A stretch of 64,000 bases of DNA from Chamaea fasciata. Its lineage: Eukaryota > Chordata > Aves > Passeriformes > Sylviidae. The notes under the pieces are model-generated. The model was not told the origin of the DNA and did not search any database. It saw nothing but the letters and a program-made list of their open reading frames with translations. The stretch covers positions 6,310,501 through 6,374,500 of the forward strand of contig JARCOQ010000016.1 in the NCBI GenBank assembly GCA_029207755.1. Reading direction: 5' to 3'. Positions within the stretch are counted from its first letter, which is position 1. Each line of letters begins with the position of its first letter. A program made the position numbers and the translations under genes. Positions 11,728 through 24,300 of this stretch are shown here, in pieces.

Positions 11728-14700
11728 TAATTCTAAAAACAGCCTTGTGCCACAAAGAAGAAAGAAACACCAGTTACTTTCCAAAATATCAACACCATTG
11801 CCGAATTTTATGATATAGGAAGAAACCCTTTGAAATAATTTCTGGAGAATTCATGAAGTTTTCCATACAGGGGTTTGAAAACATGAAAATATTAAATCTG
11901 TGGCAAACATCTCTTCACCTGTCTAGAAGATTTTCCTGTCTCAGACAGCTCAACCAAGAGTTGAAAGCTCCACAGGCATAAGGTAAATTGATGCCACCTC
12001 CACAACCTTTCACAAGATCAAATTTAGTGCAAGAATACAGATTCATTGGCATTTGCTCAGCCTCATGGATGTTCCCTCTTTTATAAACTGAGCTTCATAT
12101 TGCCTCTACTGCATGTTTCATTATCTCAAATCAGAAGAGGGAATGAGGAAAAAACCCCCTCCTACAGCCTCAGGTCTCCTGAAATGACACTTGTGAGAAT
12201 CAGGAGACATCCCACCGTGTGTGCTCAGTCTGTCTAAAAACCTCAGATCGTGAGACAAGGCTGCTCCTACTTCAGAAAGGAAAAAAAAGGGGGCAATCTG
12301 TTGGATTTTCAATAGCATCCAGGCACTCTAAAAGTCTCTCTGAGTCCAGAGCTTTTCAGTGGAATTAACCACTAAAAACTCCCCCCACCATCACCCTTTT
12401 ATCTTTGTTTTATTGGTTTTTAATGTTCTCAGCTGTGTTACGTGGTTGCCTGTGGACATCACCAATGAGGACATGTCTCACAGAGGCCCCATCTGTGAAG
12501 GGGGCATGGCCATGTGGAAAAGCTATTGCTGAACAGAAAAATACTGAATGGAGCAGAAAATGCATGTGTTGGGAAGATGCTATTAAGGGATCCAGATGGC
12601 ACTGAGATGGTGTTAGGAGCAGAGCAGACAGAATTCCAGCAAGTGTGACTAATGGGCATTGGCAAGGACATGAATTTCTTTTGAATTACTGTAACTCTAC
12701 CCAGTCACTAAATCCACAGAAAACATTTAGGATTTACTGGGGTTGCAGTTTGACAGCAGAAAGAAAAAGTTCAGATTTGTTCCAGCTGAAAAGGTCCTTC
12801 AGCTGTTGTCACTTAAGTCTTTAGAAAAGTTTTTTTTAAATACATTCCTTTTATTTATAGATTCTGAAATACCAGTTTCTTCACAGTTACCACCTTCCCT
12901 CTAAAAGGTGCTAATGCCCAAATGCTGTAACCTACAGTGCAGGAACTCAGTGGGTTGACCACAGTTTCTTTTTGTAGGACCTGCAGAATATAACCAAATA
13001 TTATTTCAGAGGGAGCAGCAAAAAGTGTGAGAAATGACAGCATTAGCACTGCTTTTATTGTCTCTCCAGAAACGATGATGCTGGGAGAGAGTTTCACATT
13101 TAAATTTATAAAAGGTCTGACGAAATAGCACTTTGTTCTCAAGAGAAGGAGGAAAAACTGATAAAGTCTTTCAAGTTTCTGGCTGAAAATTTACTTTCCA
13201 TACTAAAGAAAAATGAGACAAAAGGTATTTTTCTTAAAAGCTCTCGTTCACTTACAAGAGGTGAATACAGATTCAAAGGATTAATGTGGATTTTTTTTTT
13301 TTTCTCCTTTATGTCTCCCCTGCTTTTGTTTTCAGAAGTGAGCTCCTAACAACGGGGTCTATATGGAAATGCCTGGAGGCTCAACAGTCCATTCCTGTTC
13401 TGCACACTCCTCTTGCTGGCTTCAGTGGTTCCTCCTATTTTTCACATTCCTTGGTGACAGCAGCTAACAGGTGAGGTTGGGCTCAGCCCAGAGGGGCAGA
13501 CACATCATCTCGTAGGTTACAGGATTTCAAAGACTACAATAAACTACAGAAATGGAAACAACTCCCTCATAAACTGTAGCATTTCTTTCCCCACTTTCCA
13601 GTCTGGAAGTTTGCGTTCTTCTCCCTGTTTTCTCCCAGAATTAGTTTCTGGCGATGATGTGTAGAAGGAAGGAGTGACAGTGGAGTTTGTGTAGTTCTCT
13701 TGTCCTTAGCAGCTACATAAAATTGAGTAAACTGGTGCTGTTGAGGCCCACAGGAGGAGGATGAGCACAGCAGACCTAATCCCTTCCCATTCTGATCCCT
13801 GTTCTCCTCCAAACCCCTTCTGTTTAATCACACCCACCCAGTTCATTGCTGCTGTACGGAGAGAACACATCCAGCTGAGCCACGAGGAGTGTTTGATATG
13901 GATCACAGCACATTCTGCCCCAGCCCCAAAGGCCTGGGAGAATATAGTGATTTATTCTGTGTTCCTTTGAGAAGAAGCCTCTTCTGTGAAGAAAGAACTT
14001 GGCCCAGTTTCTTGAACAATGCACAGAAAATGCAAAATAAAGTCCAACCATGTCCATTGACTGCTTAAGTCTAGAAACATAAGAAATAAATCTTTATGGA
14101 GTCAATTCCAAAATTTCTCTCCACTCAGATGTGGAGTGCCTGAGAGTGCAAGGAGATGTCTGAAGCAGTAATAGAAGCCAACAGTAAGGAAAAAGGAGCA
14201 GGGACTGGCTTACAGTGCTCCAGCAGAAAGAGAACGCCTTGCAGCAAGTCATTTACTGCTAGAGCTGAGCTGAATGAAAAGGATGATCAAAATCAAACGA
14301 ATCCATGCTTTGTGGAACAGCCCTGTAACTAAATAACCAGCATCAGGGCCTGGGACAAGTATTTAAACCAGCCATGACAATAAAAAGTGGTTCAGTAAAA
14401 AATTACAGAAAAAAACAGTCTGGAATTAGAACGTGGAGGAGCAAGAGAGAAGAAAAAACAAAATATCAATGTGAAACAACTGCAGAAGCATGGCCTCTGC
14501 TGAGAGAGCCTTCAGAATACGACCCATCACTGGAAAACAGCTCTGCACCATCAACCACTGCAATGGGAATTGGCCTGGGTTTGGGACATACTTTGTGTGA
14601 AAGGTTTGACACCATCCAGGGAAGGAGGAGAGAGTGAGATTAGTAGTCAAAGAAATTCCTTAAAAACAAAGAGGGAAAAACATTATCTAGGAGCTTCAGG

Positions 14701-16633
14701 GCTATTGTTGAGCTGAATCAAACACCATGATCCCATAACGAGCAGATATTTGTAAGCTCCACTCATCCCTGCCCAGGAAATAGATTTTTATTTAGGGCAG
14801 AGCCAGACATCTCCATCCCCACTGCCAAGAGCCTGTCACACTATGGAGTGGTCTGGATTGCGTGGCAATCTAGCTGCTTCCCCTGAAGCTGCTCAGGTAA
14901 CAGATAGCAAATGCTGCTCAGGGAAGCTAAACCCCAAATAATGAGTCTTGGAGGGGAAAATAAAGAGCCTGAACATCTTCCAGATGAAAGGGTGCTGCAG
15001 CAACACCAGGCAGGGAGAGAGAGACCAGGGAGACACTGTAGAAAAACTCTGCAAACCTGCAGGGCCCAGAAGACAGCAAACAGGCTGCTGGCTTTACTGA
15101 TACACAGGCACATTATTAATCAGGAGTGACAAGTTTTATGTTGCCAAGGAAGTGCTGAATGCTCCTGCAGCAGTGTAAACCTCAAGTTTCAGAGAGTCCA
15201 GTGTGCCTTAGCAAAGGAAAAGCCTGAACGAGCTAAGAAAACGGCACAAAAGGCAAAAGTTGATGGAGACAGTTTTATCTCCCTGAAAAAGAGAAGTCAT
15301 AGCATTCTCTCCCTTAGCAGAATTCAAACACATGATAGAATAAAAAACGGAGATGTATGCCTTGGGCCTCCAGAACTATTACAGCACCTTGAGGGAACTA
15401 CAGGAGCAAGTCCCCAGGATGAGGTGTACAGCTCCAAAATGTATTGGAATAGCTTAGCTGAGCATGTGTTATGTTCAAACATCTCCCTCCTGCTATGGAA
15501 CTGGGCTTTCCAAGCCGTAAAACAAGCTCCAGAGGCAAAGCACAAGAGCAAAGCCATAACATACAGGCCAGTAATTTCTGCTTTCTGCAGGATTCTGCTT
15601 GCTGCAAAACCTTGCTTTCAGTCCTATGAGGTAGTCACACTTTATTGTGATGGAGCTGAAAATATAAAAGAATTAAGAAGTGAAAGTCCAGCCAAAGTCT
15701 TACATCAGCTGAGAATAAAATACTCTGCCTGTGAGGACCTGACTTGCCCAACTTAAATAAAAGGAACTTTATTAAACATTAGAAACAGACGAACTTTTCT
15801 GTGCTCGGTATTTATTGTGTCACCTGCTTTGCAATGGAAGCTATAAATGCTTTAATAAATACATGGAAAGGTTGTTTAGCTTCACTGTAGCTTTTGTAAA
15901 TGCCCATGTATCCTCTGCTGAAATGCTGTTTTGTAACTTCTCTTTCACTGAATCACAACAGGTACCCCTTTGCCATCTCCAGCAATGCACAAGGGGAAAC
16001 ATCCCTCTTTTATCTCCAGTGCTACACATGCATCAGCAGTACAAAAGCTGGATTCCAAACCTCTTCACACATATGCCAACAGATCCTGTATTTATAGTCG
16101 AGATTTGGTCAAAATAACAAATAAACAGCAATGCTGTTTCCACAGGAAAGGAAGTCAACAGGGGGAACATGATGCAGGAGCCAGGCTTATGAATTAACTG
16201 ACAGCAAAAGACCCCAAACATCAAAAGAAAAGAGCCTGAAGCCTCCCAAAAGATAGCAAAGCTTATAAAGTATCTAAATGCAGGACAGATCATGGGCTGA
16301 GTGTTTCTGCTAATGCTTCATGGGGTTCTCACGTACTTAAAAGCTGGTGAGAAAGCAAAATGTGCACAGAAAAAGAACATCCTACTTCAGGAATACAAGG
16401 AAAATACATTCTGATCATCACCCCATTGCCTGAATAGCAGGCAGCCTATGGACACAGGCAGTCTACACTCAAACTCCTTTATGCACTATAGCACAGCGAG
16501 CTCCTGTACCTACTGCTCCACCAGGAGATGACAATAACCACAGCAGGCAGTGACACTACCCCAGGCATTTCCCTTCTCATTAGCTCCACCAAGAAGAGCA
16601 GGATCTGCTCAGCCTTCCCCTTGCTTCACCTAC

Positions 16634-16722
16634 CTGAGTGCATCCACCTCCTCCTTGGTGACGACAGTGCTCTGCTCAGCCGTGCACTGCTGAGACTTCA
16701 GGACCTTCATCTCCACCTCCAG
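16634..16722 (-). CDS. MAD1L1: MAD1L1 coding exon (89 nt, 29 codons plus 2 nt)
   Basis: The minus strand encodes LEVEMKVLKSQQCTAEQS followed by TVVTKEEVDAL, then the first two bases (AG) of an arginine codon. Human MAD1 has the equivalent LEMELKMLKSQSSSAEQS and REEADTLR. The acceptor is ttttgtctcctgcag before CTGGAG, and the donor is CTCAG before gtaggtgaag. It enters in phase 0 and leaves in phase 2. The next exon supplies the G that completes AGG (Arg), which confirms the junction. It belongs to the coiled coil just upstream of the MAD2-binding region. The middle part (QQCTAEQSTVV) is the least conserved stretch against human and includes a cysteine. Confidence 0.97.
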
Positions 16723-19700
16723 CTGCAGGAGACAAAAGGTGTTAGTTGCCTGGTAAGGGCACACACAGACAGCAAAGGGAGGAGGAAACCATGAGGCTCT
16801 GCACAGGTCAGACTTCTCATGACACAGATGTGAAGCACAACTTCTCTCGTGTTGAATGTCAAAATCTCACTTAACCCTCCTTCCCCTTGCAATTCCTTTT
16901 GCCTTTCCCAACATTTTCTCCACTGTAGATGAGGCACAGAAAGTTGAACGTTACTAGCAAAGCTTCTGCTTCTCTTTCAGATATTTCCCCTATTTTCCCC
17001 CATGGATAATGGGATGCAGAAGACTCTGTGTGGCATTAGGAGCTTGTTGGGACCTGAGGTTTAGTATTCAGAGTTCAACCTCAGTCAATTCCTCCCCCAG
17101 AAGAAATGAACCACGGGATTATTCGGTCTTGTCCACAACAGCTGAGACACATACGCTGAATCCAAAAGACTGGGGAATATTTCCAGCACTTTCCAATATA
17201 CACTTCTAGCTCTAGCTGCTTAGGTAGCTCTGGCTGAAGAAACAAACAAGCAAGAATATTTTCTGCCTCTGGCTTTGCTTGGGTAGGAACTCACAAGAAA
17301 GTATTTCAAAACTCTACAGACATGAGAACTTCTTACCCAGACTCTCTGACTTGTAGCAGTCTGGATCCCTAACTCAGAGATCAGGACAATGCACAGATTG
17401 ATAAACTCCATATGTTACTTGTTTCTAAACCCCTCAGAAAATGATTTATTATGAAGTGTAAGCAGAGACAAACCACCTAGAGGATACTCAAACTTCTGTT
17501 CCAACACCTTCTCTCAGCTTAGACCTTCTTCACACAGTCATCCTTGAGACTCTGGACTTCCTTTTGTCATCTGTCTTTTTACCACCTGTTGACTAATTCC
17601 CCTAATAAATCTGTTGAAGGAAACGATATTTTTTCACCCAAGAGAAAAATAATAAGCAATCCAGCCTTAATTATAGATGCAAAACTTATGATCACAGAGA
17701 GTTCAGCACTCAGCATCAGAGAAATAATCCATTAATACAACATTCCCTGCAACACCACAGATTAGACTTGTAGAGCAAAATCACACTGCAATGGCAAACT
17801 TCTGCAAGCTTTTTGCAGAAACTCTCCGATTTTACAAGAAAAAGGAGCATCTTGTCACAGTCAGTCATACAGCTCAGACTGAACTGAAGTTCTGACATGC
17901 TGCCTCTTCACCCTTCCGTGCTTACCAGAAAAGACAGGCAGAGCATGGCAGTGCTGTTGGCAGGAAAGGGCAGAAAATGGATGGTTGGATTTTGCTCCCA
18001 CCCTTTTCTGACACCAGAGGAACAGAGCAGAAGAAAAAGAGCACCAAAAAAATGTTTCAACCTAATTCCCCCTGACACCCCAAAAAGCCCTGCATTCTCC
18101 CCCTGTCTGTCAAAAAAACATCCAGGAATAAAAAATAAGCAAAGGCCCACCTGCATCATCAGGCTGTACAAATGTTAATGCATATTAGCTGCCTGATAAG
18201 ATTATCACAGCCAGAAATGCTTCCCTCAATTTTCTGATTACTGAGCTTATCTCTCCCAGCTCAGCCCATCACAGATGGCTGGGGATAAAGCAAGCACACC
18301 AGATAATTCCAGGAATGTGAATAAAAGGTACTGGGATGAGGAGTAGGCTTCAATTCCAACCTACTTCTAGCAGGAAAACACTCATTATGCCTCCGGTTTC
18401 CCATGACTGCTGAAGCCTGGATGTGTTTGCTGTTAGGAGTTTGAGGATGCTTTCTGGGATGAGTGAGGGCCAGCATTTGAAGATGGAAGAGCTGGTGAGT
18501 TATTTATCCCTGGCTAGGAGGGCTCAGCCTCAAGTCCACGTGGCACCTGCTCATCCACACAGATAAATCACGGCCACCTTCTCGGGGGACAAGGGGGGCA
18601 CAGACAGGAGAGGAATCTGGGGTTTCCTGTGGTGGCTGCACACAGAGGGGAAAAAACAGAGTGTGTAACAGGAAAAGGAAATGGGAGAGTGAATGCAAAC
18701 AAGCTTGAGGGAGCTTGTGAGAAGCATCTCACACGATACACAGCAGTGACAAATTAGTGCCAGGTACGCTCAGCAGAGGCAGGATGAGGATCTGCTGGGT
18801 TTCTAAGAATAAGCTGCTGAAGGAGAACGAGGAGGGAAGAGCACATGGGCTGTAAGGGCATTTCATCTCATTTTTATGTCCTCCCAATTTGCAAGCACCA
18901 AGACTCCCTGGACTGAAAATTTGATGTGCCTGAGGTGAGAAAGGAGAGGAGGACACTGATATCACTACAGATGAAACTGGCTCAAGGAGTGAGATGCTGA
19001 CACAGACCTGCTCCCCAGAACTAGGATTAAAACTACTGCAGAGTTTAAAGTTCAGGCCAAGACACAGTTTTGTGCCACAGGAAATTATTGCCATTCAGAC
19101 CTCACTAGCTGTTTACGAACTAAGAAAGTAAAACAATTAAGCTATTACATACTTCATTCAAATGTGTTGTTTCCAGATTTAATCCCTAGCGATTGTTAGG
19201 AAAACATTGCTTACTGCCAATCTCACCGAAGATATTAAAATATTCAGATATTAAAAATGCTATTTATTATTATGTTATTAATGTCTTTTCCAGGACAAAA
19301 CCAGTTAGTTGAGATGAGATGGAGTGGCTTACTCTTGGGACCCAGTTCTGCTTTTCTGAAGGCAATACAGTGCAAGCAGCAAGACACAAAACAAGAATGA
19401 AGAGAATGGCTAAAAATAAGGAATCTGTTGATAAAACCCAAGAGGTGAGGAGCTTTCCAAGATCATTCCCTTTGACACAGCCTCAGGATAGCTCTGGGAA
19501 ATGGGTGATGAGCATGAAATAATTTATCACAGTGGCAGTTTGTCCCTTCCTGTCCACTTGTCCTCTCAGTGCCTGTGCCAAAGAACAGCTTCAAGAAGGG
19601 GTAAGGAAAGGAACAGCCAAACCCCTCCTGCTGCATTCTCTGTCTAATTCCTATCACATCCCTCTTCCTAAATTAATTTCCAGTCCTAGTCTCTCTTGTT

Positions 19701-21335
19701 CACCAGATGCCACTTTCAGCAGGCATTTTATGCTTTTTGAACCAACTCACTATTCCTGGCTAAACTCTTCCAATTTTTATCAATAATTTCATGTGACTGG
19801 CTGAGTTAAACTTTTATTGCTTTGAATACATTAAACTAGTAGAAGTCATTACCGAGCAGAGAGAGGAAAAGGGCTGCTCAAATTACAGCTCACTGCTGTA
19901 TTCCCCCATTCCATACCAAACGACCCCGGTCAGCCTCGATCTTTTAAGTGGCATTAAGAGCAGACAGGGAACATTGTTGTGAAATACAGCAGCATCTCTT
20001 GTTCTGGAAGCTGCACAAGAGGGACTTAAGGACCTACATCATCTGCAAAAGCTTCAGGGATTATATCACCCAGGATCTGACCCCCAGTGATATTCCCACC
20101 TTGCAGAACACATGAACAAACTTGAAAAGAAACCAAGCTGTTATTAAAATAGTTTTTAAAGTTATCTAAGGTTTTTATATAAGGCAGAATAATGAGTAAT
20201 ATCAGAGCCCATGAATGAATAAAACACATCAACAGGTTCTTAATATTTTGAGGATGTGTTGTTCTCTTCTCAAAATATACTGGGGCCCCTTGTTCTCAAA
20301 CTAAAGTGATCCCATTTATCCTGAGCTTTTTTTTATCTCTTTCAATTCCTTAGCATGAATTCCAGCACAACTTTATTACTCTCAATAAAAAGTGATCGGG
20401 ACGCACACAGGATATAGACTTATTTTAGAACATCCATTGTCAAAAAAATGCAGGTGCCCCAAAAGATGAAATGCAAATATTTTTTTCCAAAATAAGTACT
20501 GCCATTGTTATTTACCAAAGGAGAAAGAGAGGAAGGAAGAACATGGATGCATTTTCATCTAGTATTTAATTATAAGAAATATCACTCTTCTTTCAGCCTT
20601 GCTTTTAAACCCGCCTGGACAAGATTCCAAGAAGGTGGTTCTCCTCCAAGTGTTAATGGCATAGCAAACACCCACAGCAGGGTTAGAAATATGTTCCTCA
20701 CTGCTTCTCTCTTCTGTAGCAATTATTTAAAGACATATGATTCGACAGGAGAAACAAAATTATAAATTCATCTCCTGACAGCTAAAAGAAACAGAACTTC
20801 AGAGAGTTGATTTTCTTGGTATGTTTCTGGCATTTGCCGTTTCTGACCTATCGTCCCCTCCAAGTAAGCGCCTCGAGTCTCTGCAACGCCATGGACCTGT
20901 TGCTCCTCACACTCAACTCCAGCAGGTTTCAGCATTAATGGAGAAAAGCTTTCCCACAGCCTCCCACTGACCACTGCTGTCCACACTCCGTCTTCAGAGT
21001 GAGGCTTATCACAGGTCAGATCAGCCACCCTTGAAAACCACATTCACAAATTTCTGAAAATGTTAACGCACCGCCCTAATCAACGATCAAATCTCTGTTC
21101 AGGTGACTCATTTTGGGTAATAAAGAACTCAAAATGTACAGTATTTCAACTCACTGCCAATGTAGGATTTGCATGTTGAAAAAGAAGAAGGGGGGGCTGG
21201 TTTACTCGCCCACATCATGTACACACATTTCACAGAACACATGCTGGAGACATACAGTTATTATTTGAATAATGAGTGCATTTTAGAGAGGGGCTGATAC
21301 AGCAATCTTACCCTGATGAAGTGTGTCTGCACGTC

Positions 21336-21377
21336 ATTCAGCATTTTTGGAACTGTAAAAAGCAGGAAATGCTGAAT
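21336..21377. repeat. Perfect 11-bp inverted repeat with 20-nt loop
   Basis: The left arm attcagcattt (21336..21346) is the exact reverse complement of aaatgctgaat (21367..21377). Two G-U pairs could extend the stem in RNA. It is shorter than typical miRNA precursors. Confidence 0.6.
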
Positions 21378-24300
21378 CCATTATAAATGTCTAAAGGTTT
21401 ATTTAACAATGGGCTGATGCAACATCCTTTGAAAGGCCTTCCTCAGCAAAAGAGCTGATTTTGAACGGCGGCGATAAATGGGAACTGAATTGCACGGAGC
21501 CGGCACGGAAAGGTGAATTGAGAGGTTGTGTTGGGCTACAAGCCTCAACACAATTCAAGGAGCTATTTCAGTACATAAATATTTAAAATGTATGAACACC
21601 AAGCAGACTTGGAAAGGAAGAGTGTATGCTAAAAGAGACAGGAACAGAGAAACGGGACCCTGAGCATGACCCATGCACTGAGGGCTGGAAACAGGCAAAC
21701 CAAGACATGATATGACAATGATGCCATTTGTGCTTCTCCCCACTGGATGTTACAGAGGCTAAGGAGCTTCTCTGCCTCTTCCCACAAGGCAGCACAGCAA
21801 GCTCGGTGTTATCTACAAGCTTAGAAATCTGGCATCAAAAATCCAATATACACGAAACACCAGTGAGTTTAACTTGGGTGTCCAGCAATGCCACAGCGCA
21901 GTAAGACACCATGCTGAACACTTCAGAGATCATTCTGCTCAGCAAAAGCACCAGCACCTCCTCCACAAGCCCATCCCACTGGCATTCTGAAGGGCTGTTC
22001 CCCCAAAACATCTGCAGGGAAGCACACAGAGGGAGAACTAAGCCTCACCACATTTCCCAGTGAACTTTACTCTTCCTCAAAAAGTAGGACAGTACTTGTA
22101 AAACAAAATATTGTCTGCCATTTAGAAACAGGCTAAGCAGCCCAGGATTAGTTGGTACATTTTTCTTGGGAAAATTAATCCTCGATGCCACTGTGAAACA
22201 AAAGCAATAAAGCCAAAGAAAATTAGATATTCGACAAAAAGTGGTTTGGAGCTACCCATCTCCCACTTGGCCGAAGCAAAAAATATGTATTTTTTTTTCT
22301 CTTGGAAGATGAAGGCTGGCCGGATCAGAGCCACCAGTCTCTAGGGGTTCCACCATCTGTAACAAACTTGCTGTGCTTTTATCACTGAGAAGTCAGTGCT
22401 AGGAGCAACCTCTCAGCAAACACTTTCTTAAAAATGTACTCATGCATATATATTATTGTAGATACACACACACAGAGGGAAATGGACATATGCTGACTTC
22501 TGCTTCTCTCCAGTACAGTCTGGATTGTGGCTTTTCTCCTCCCGTCGCAGTGAAAAGAGAGCAATTTTTCAAGTTTATACCAAATGTCATTCGATTTCAT
22601 TTCCAAATATAATCTCCCAGAGAGAAGGTTCACTTGCCCTATTTCCAATCTCTAAAGTTAATACACAAATTTATATTCCTTTCTCCCACTCGCTCTCCTA
22701 AATTAAGAGGTGTAATTACTAGGAACGCTTGCTACAAACGAATGGAGTGCCAAGGGAGAAGGAGCTGTCAGGGCTGGACGTCTGCAGCAGCCACCCTCCC
22801 CTCTCCCCCCTCCCTGGAGGACCCTGCTTATGAGGCAGTTTCTATCTTTCCCATTAGCAGGGGTAGCTCACACCCAGGAGCAGATGACAACCTCTCCCTT
22901 TCCAGGCAGGGCAATCATAAGGGACAAAATTACAAAATTAACTTCAGCCTGCCAAGGCCCACTGGTGCTTGCCAGGATGATTCCTCCCAAGCCCACCTTT
23001 TGCCCCTCCTCGGCTCCGCTGACCTCTCAGACAACATCGGGTTCCTTTAACAACAGCAGAGAAATGCAGATCTGTGATCTAAAAATTCAGCCCCAGTCTC
23101 ATCACTCTCCCCCTTCCTCATACCCAGCACCCTCTCCAAAGGAAGATTGATTATTATAATCAGACTTAGCTCTGACACAGCATTTGCATTTTCAAAGCAC
23201 AGCAAAGTCATTAACTAATTCATCTACCCCAAGGGAGCCTTAACGAGCATTCACCTCTCTCCCCTCTGATTCCCAATCCTCAGGCAGCCCGCAGCTTTCC
23301 TTCCAACACCTCCCCTCCACATTGTGTGGCACCAGCACAACTTGGGGAAACTCCAGACAGCCTCAGCGTGCCAGACTCAGCCCTGCTGCAAAGGAACAAA
23401 AGGACAAATGCACAGACACCCTACTTAAACCAGCCACCCTGTGGTTTCCATACTAATCACAGTGGGACAGGGTATGGCAGGAAACAGGTTGTTCTGCAAA
23501 ATAAGGCCAGTGCCACATGGGTCCCAAAATGGCCCAAGCAGCCTGCCCAGCTGCACGCATGTGAAGAAGGAATCACCATCACATCACACCCCCAAAGCCC
23601 CAAACTCCTCCTGGCACAGCCCGTCCAACAAGCTCTTCCCCAAAGTCACCTTTGCTTCATGACATGGCCTCCTGCCCCTCTCAAAGTTTCTTCTCACGTC
23701 CCAACAACCACCAGATGCCAACCATCCCCACCCACCCACCTTCCTTGGTGCTGTATTTATTTCATTTTAGTAATCTGGGATGGGTGCAGGATGTGACTTT
23801 GGAAATAAGCACTACTGGACACTTCAGATGGATGGAAGCTGGCTCAGAGCTCAAAATTAACAAACCTGGAAGGCTCGTGGGGAAGAAGAGCAAACATCCT
23901 GAACAAGAGACACGCCGAGCAAGGGAAGTGAAGATGTTAATTTAAACCCATGAGTTTATTCAAGTATAATTACACATTTCAACCCTCACTCCACGAAAGG
24001 AGCAGACAAGGAATCTCTTCCTCTCAGCCTGCCCTGCCCACGCTCGCAGGCACTGCAATGAGACCTCACTGCCACTGCTTGACAGCAAAACACCTTGACA
24101 GCTCCACATCCAAAACCCCTCTCTTTGCTCGAACAGCTCATTCTGAAGAAGGATCACCTAATTTCCATGTTCATTCAGCTCAGAGCTCTCGGCTGTTATC
24201 AGCCTCGCTCCACCACTTCCACCAGGCGTGTAGATGACTGTTTCCTTTAATTACTACCGAAAGCTCCTCCCAGCCAGGGAGAACAAAACAGCTGGTGTCC

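Larger units (their letters stand above)
7720..16633 (-). other. MAD1L1: MAD1L1 intron, 8.9 kb
   Basis: This intron lies between the 89-nt and 91-nt exons and begins with gtaggtgaag at the 16633 end. It contains an old antisense-oriented CR1 (about 8030..9240), two younger CR1 3' fragments in minus orientation (about 10350..10720 and 11597..11727), and a plus-strand segment at 13336..13470 with strong splice-site-like borders. The remainder is unremarkable AT-rich intronic DNA. Confidence 0.9.

Noticed and set aside
22453..22466. Short (AC)n run
   Set aside because: Only about six units; too short to report as a notable microsatellite.
22634..23796. Plus-strand open frames of 138 and 156 codons
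   Set aside because: Pyrimidine-rich, stop-poor sequence; the peptides are low in pattern, rich in S/P/H and match no family I recognise. No convincing splice or promoter context.
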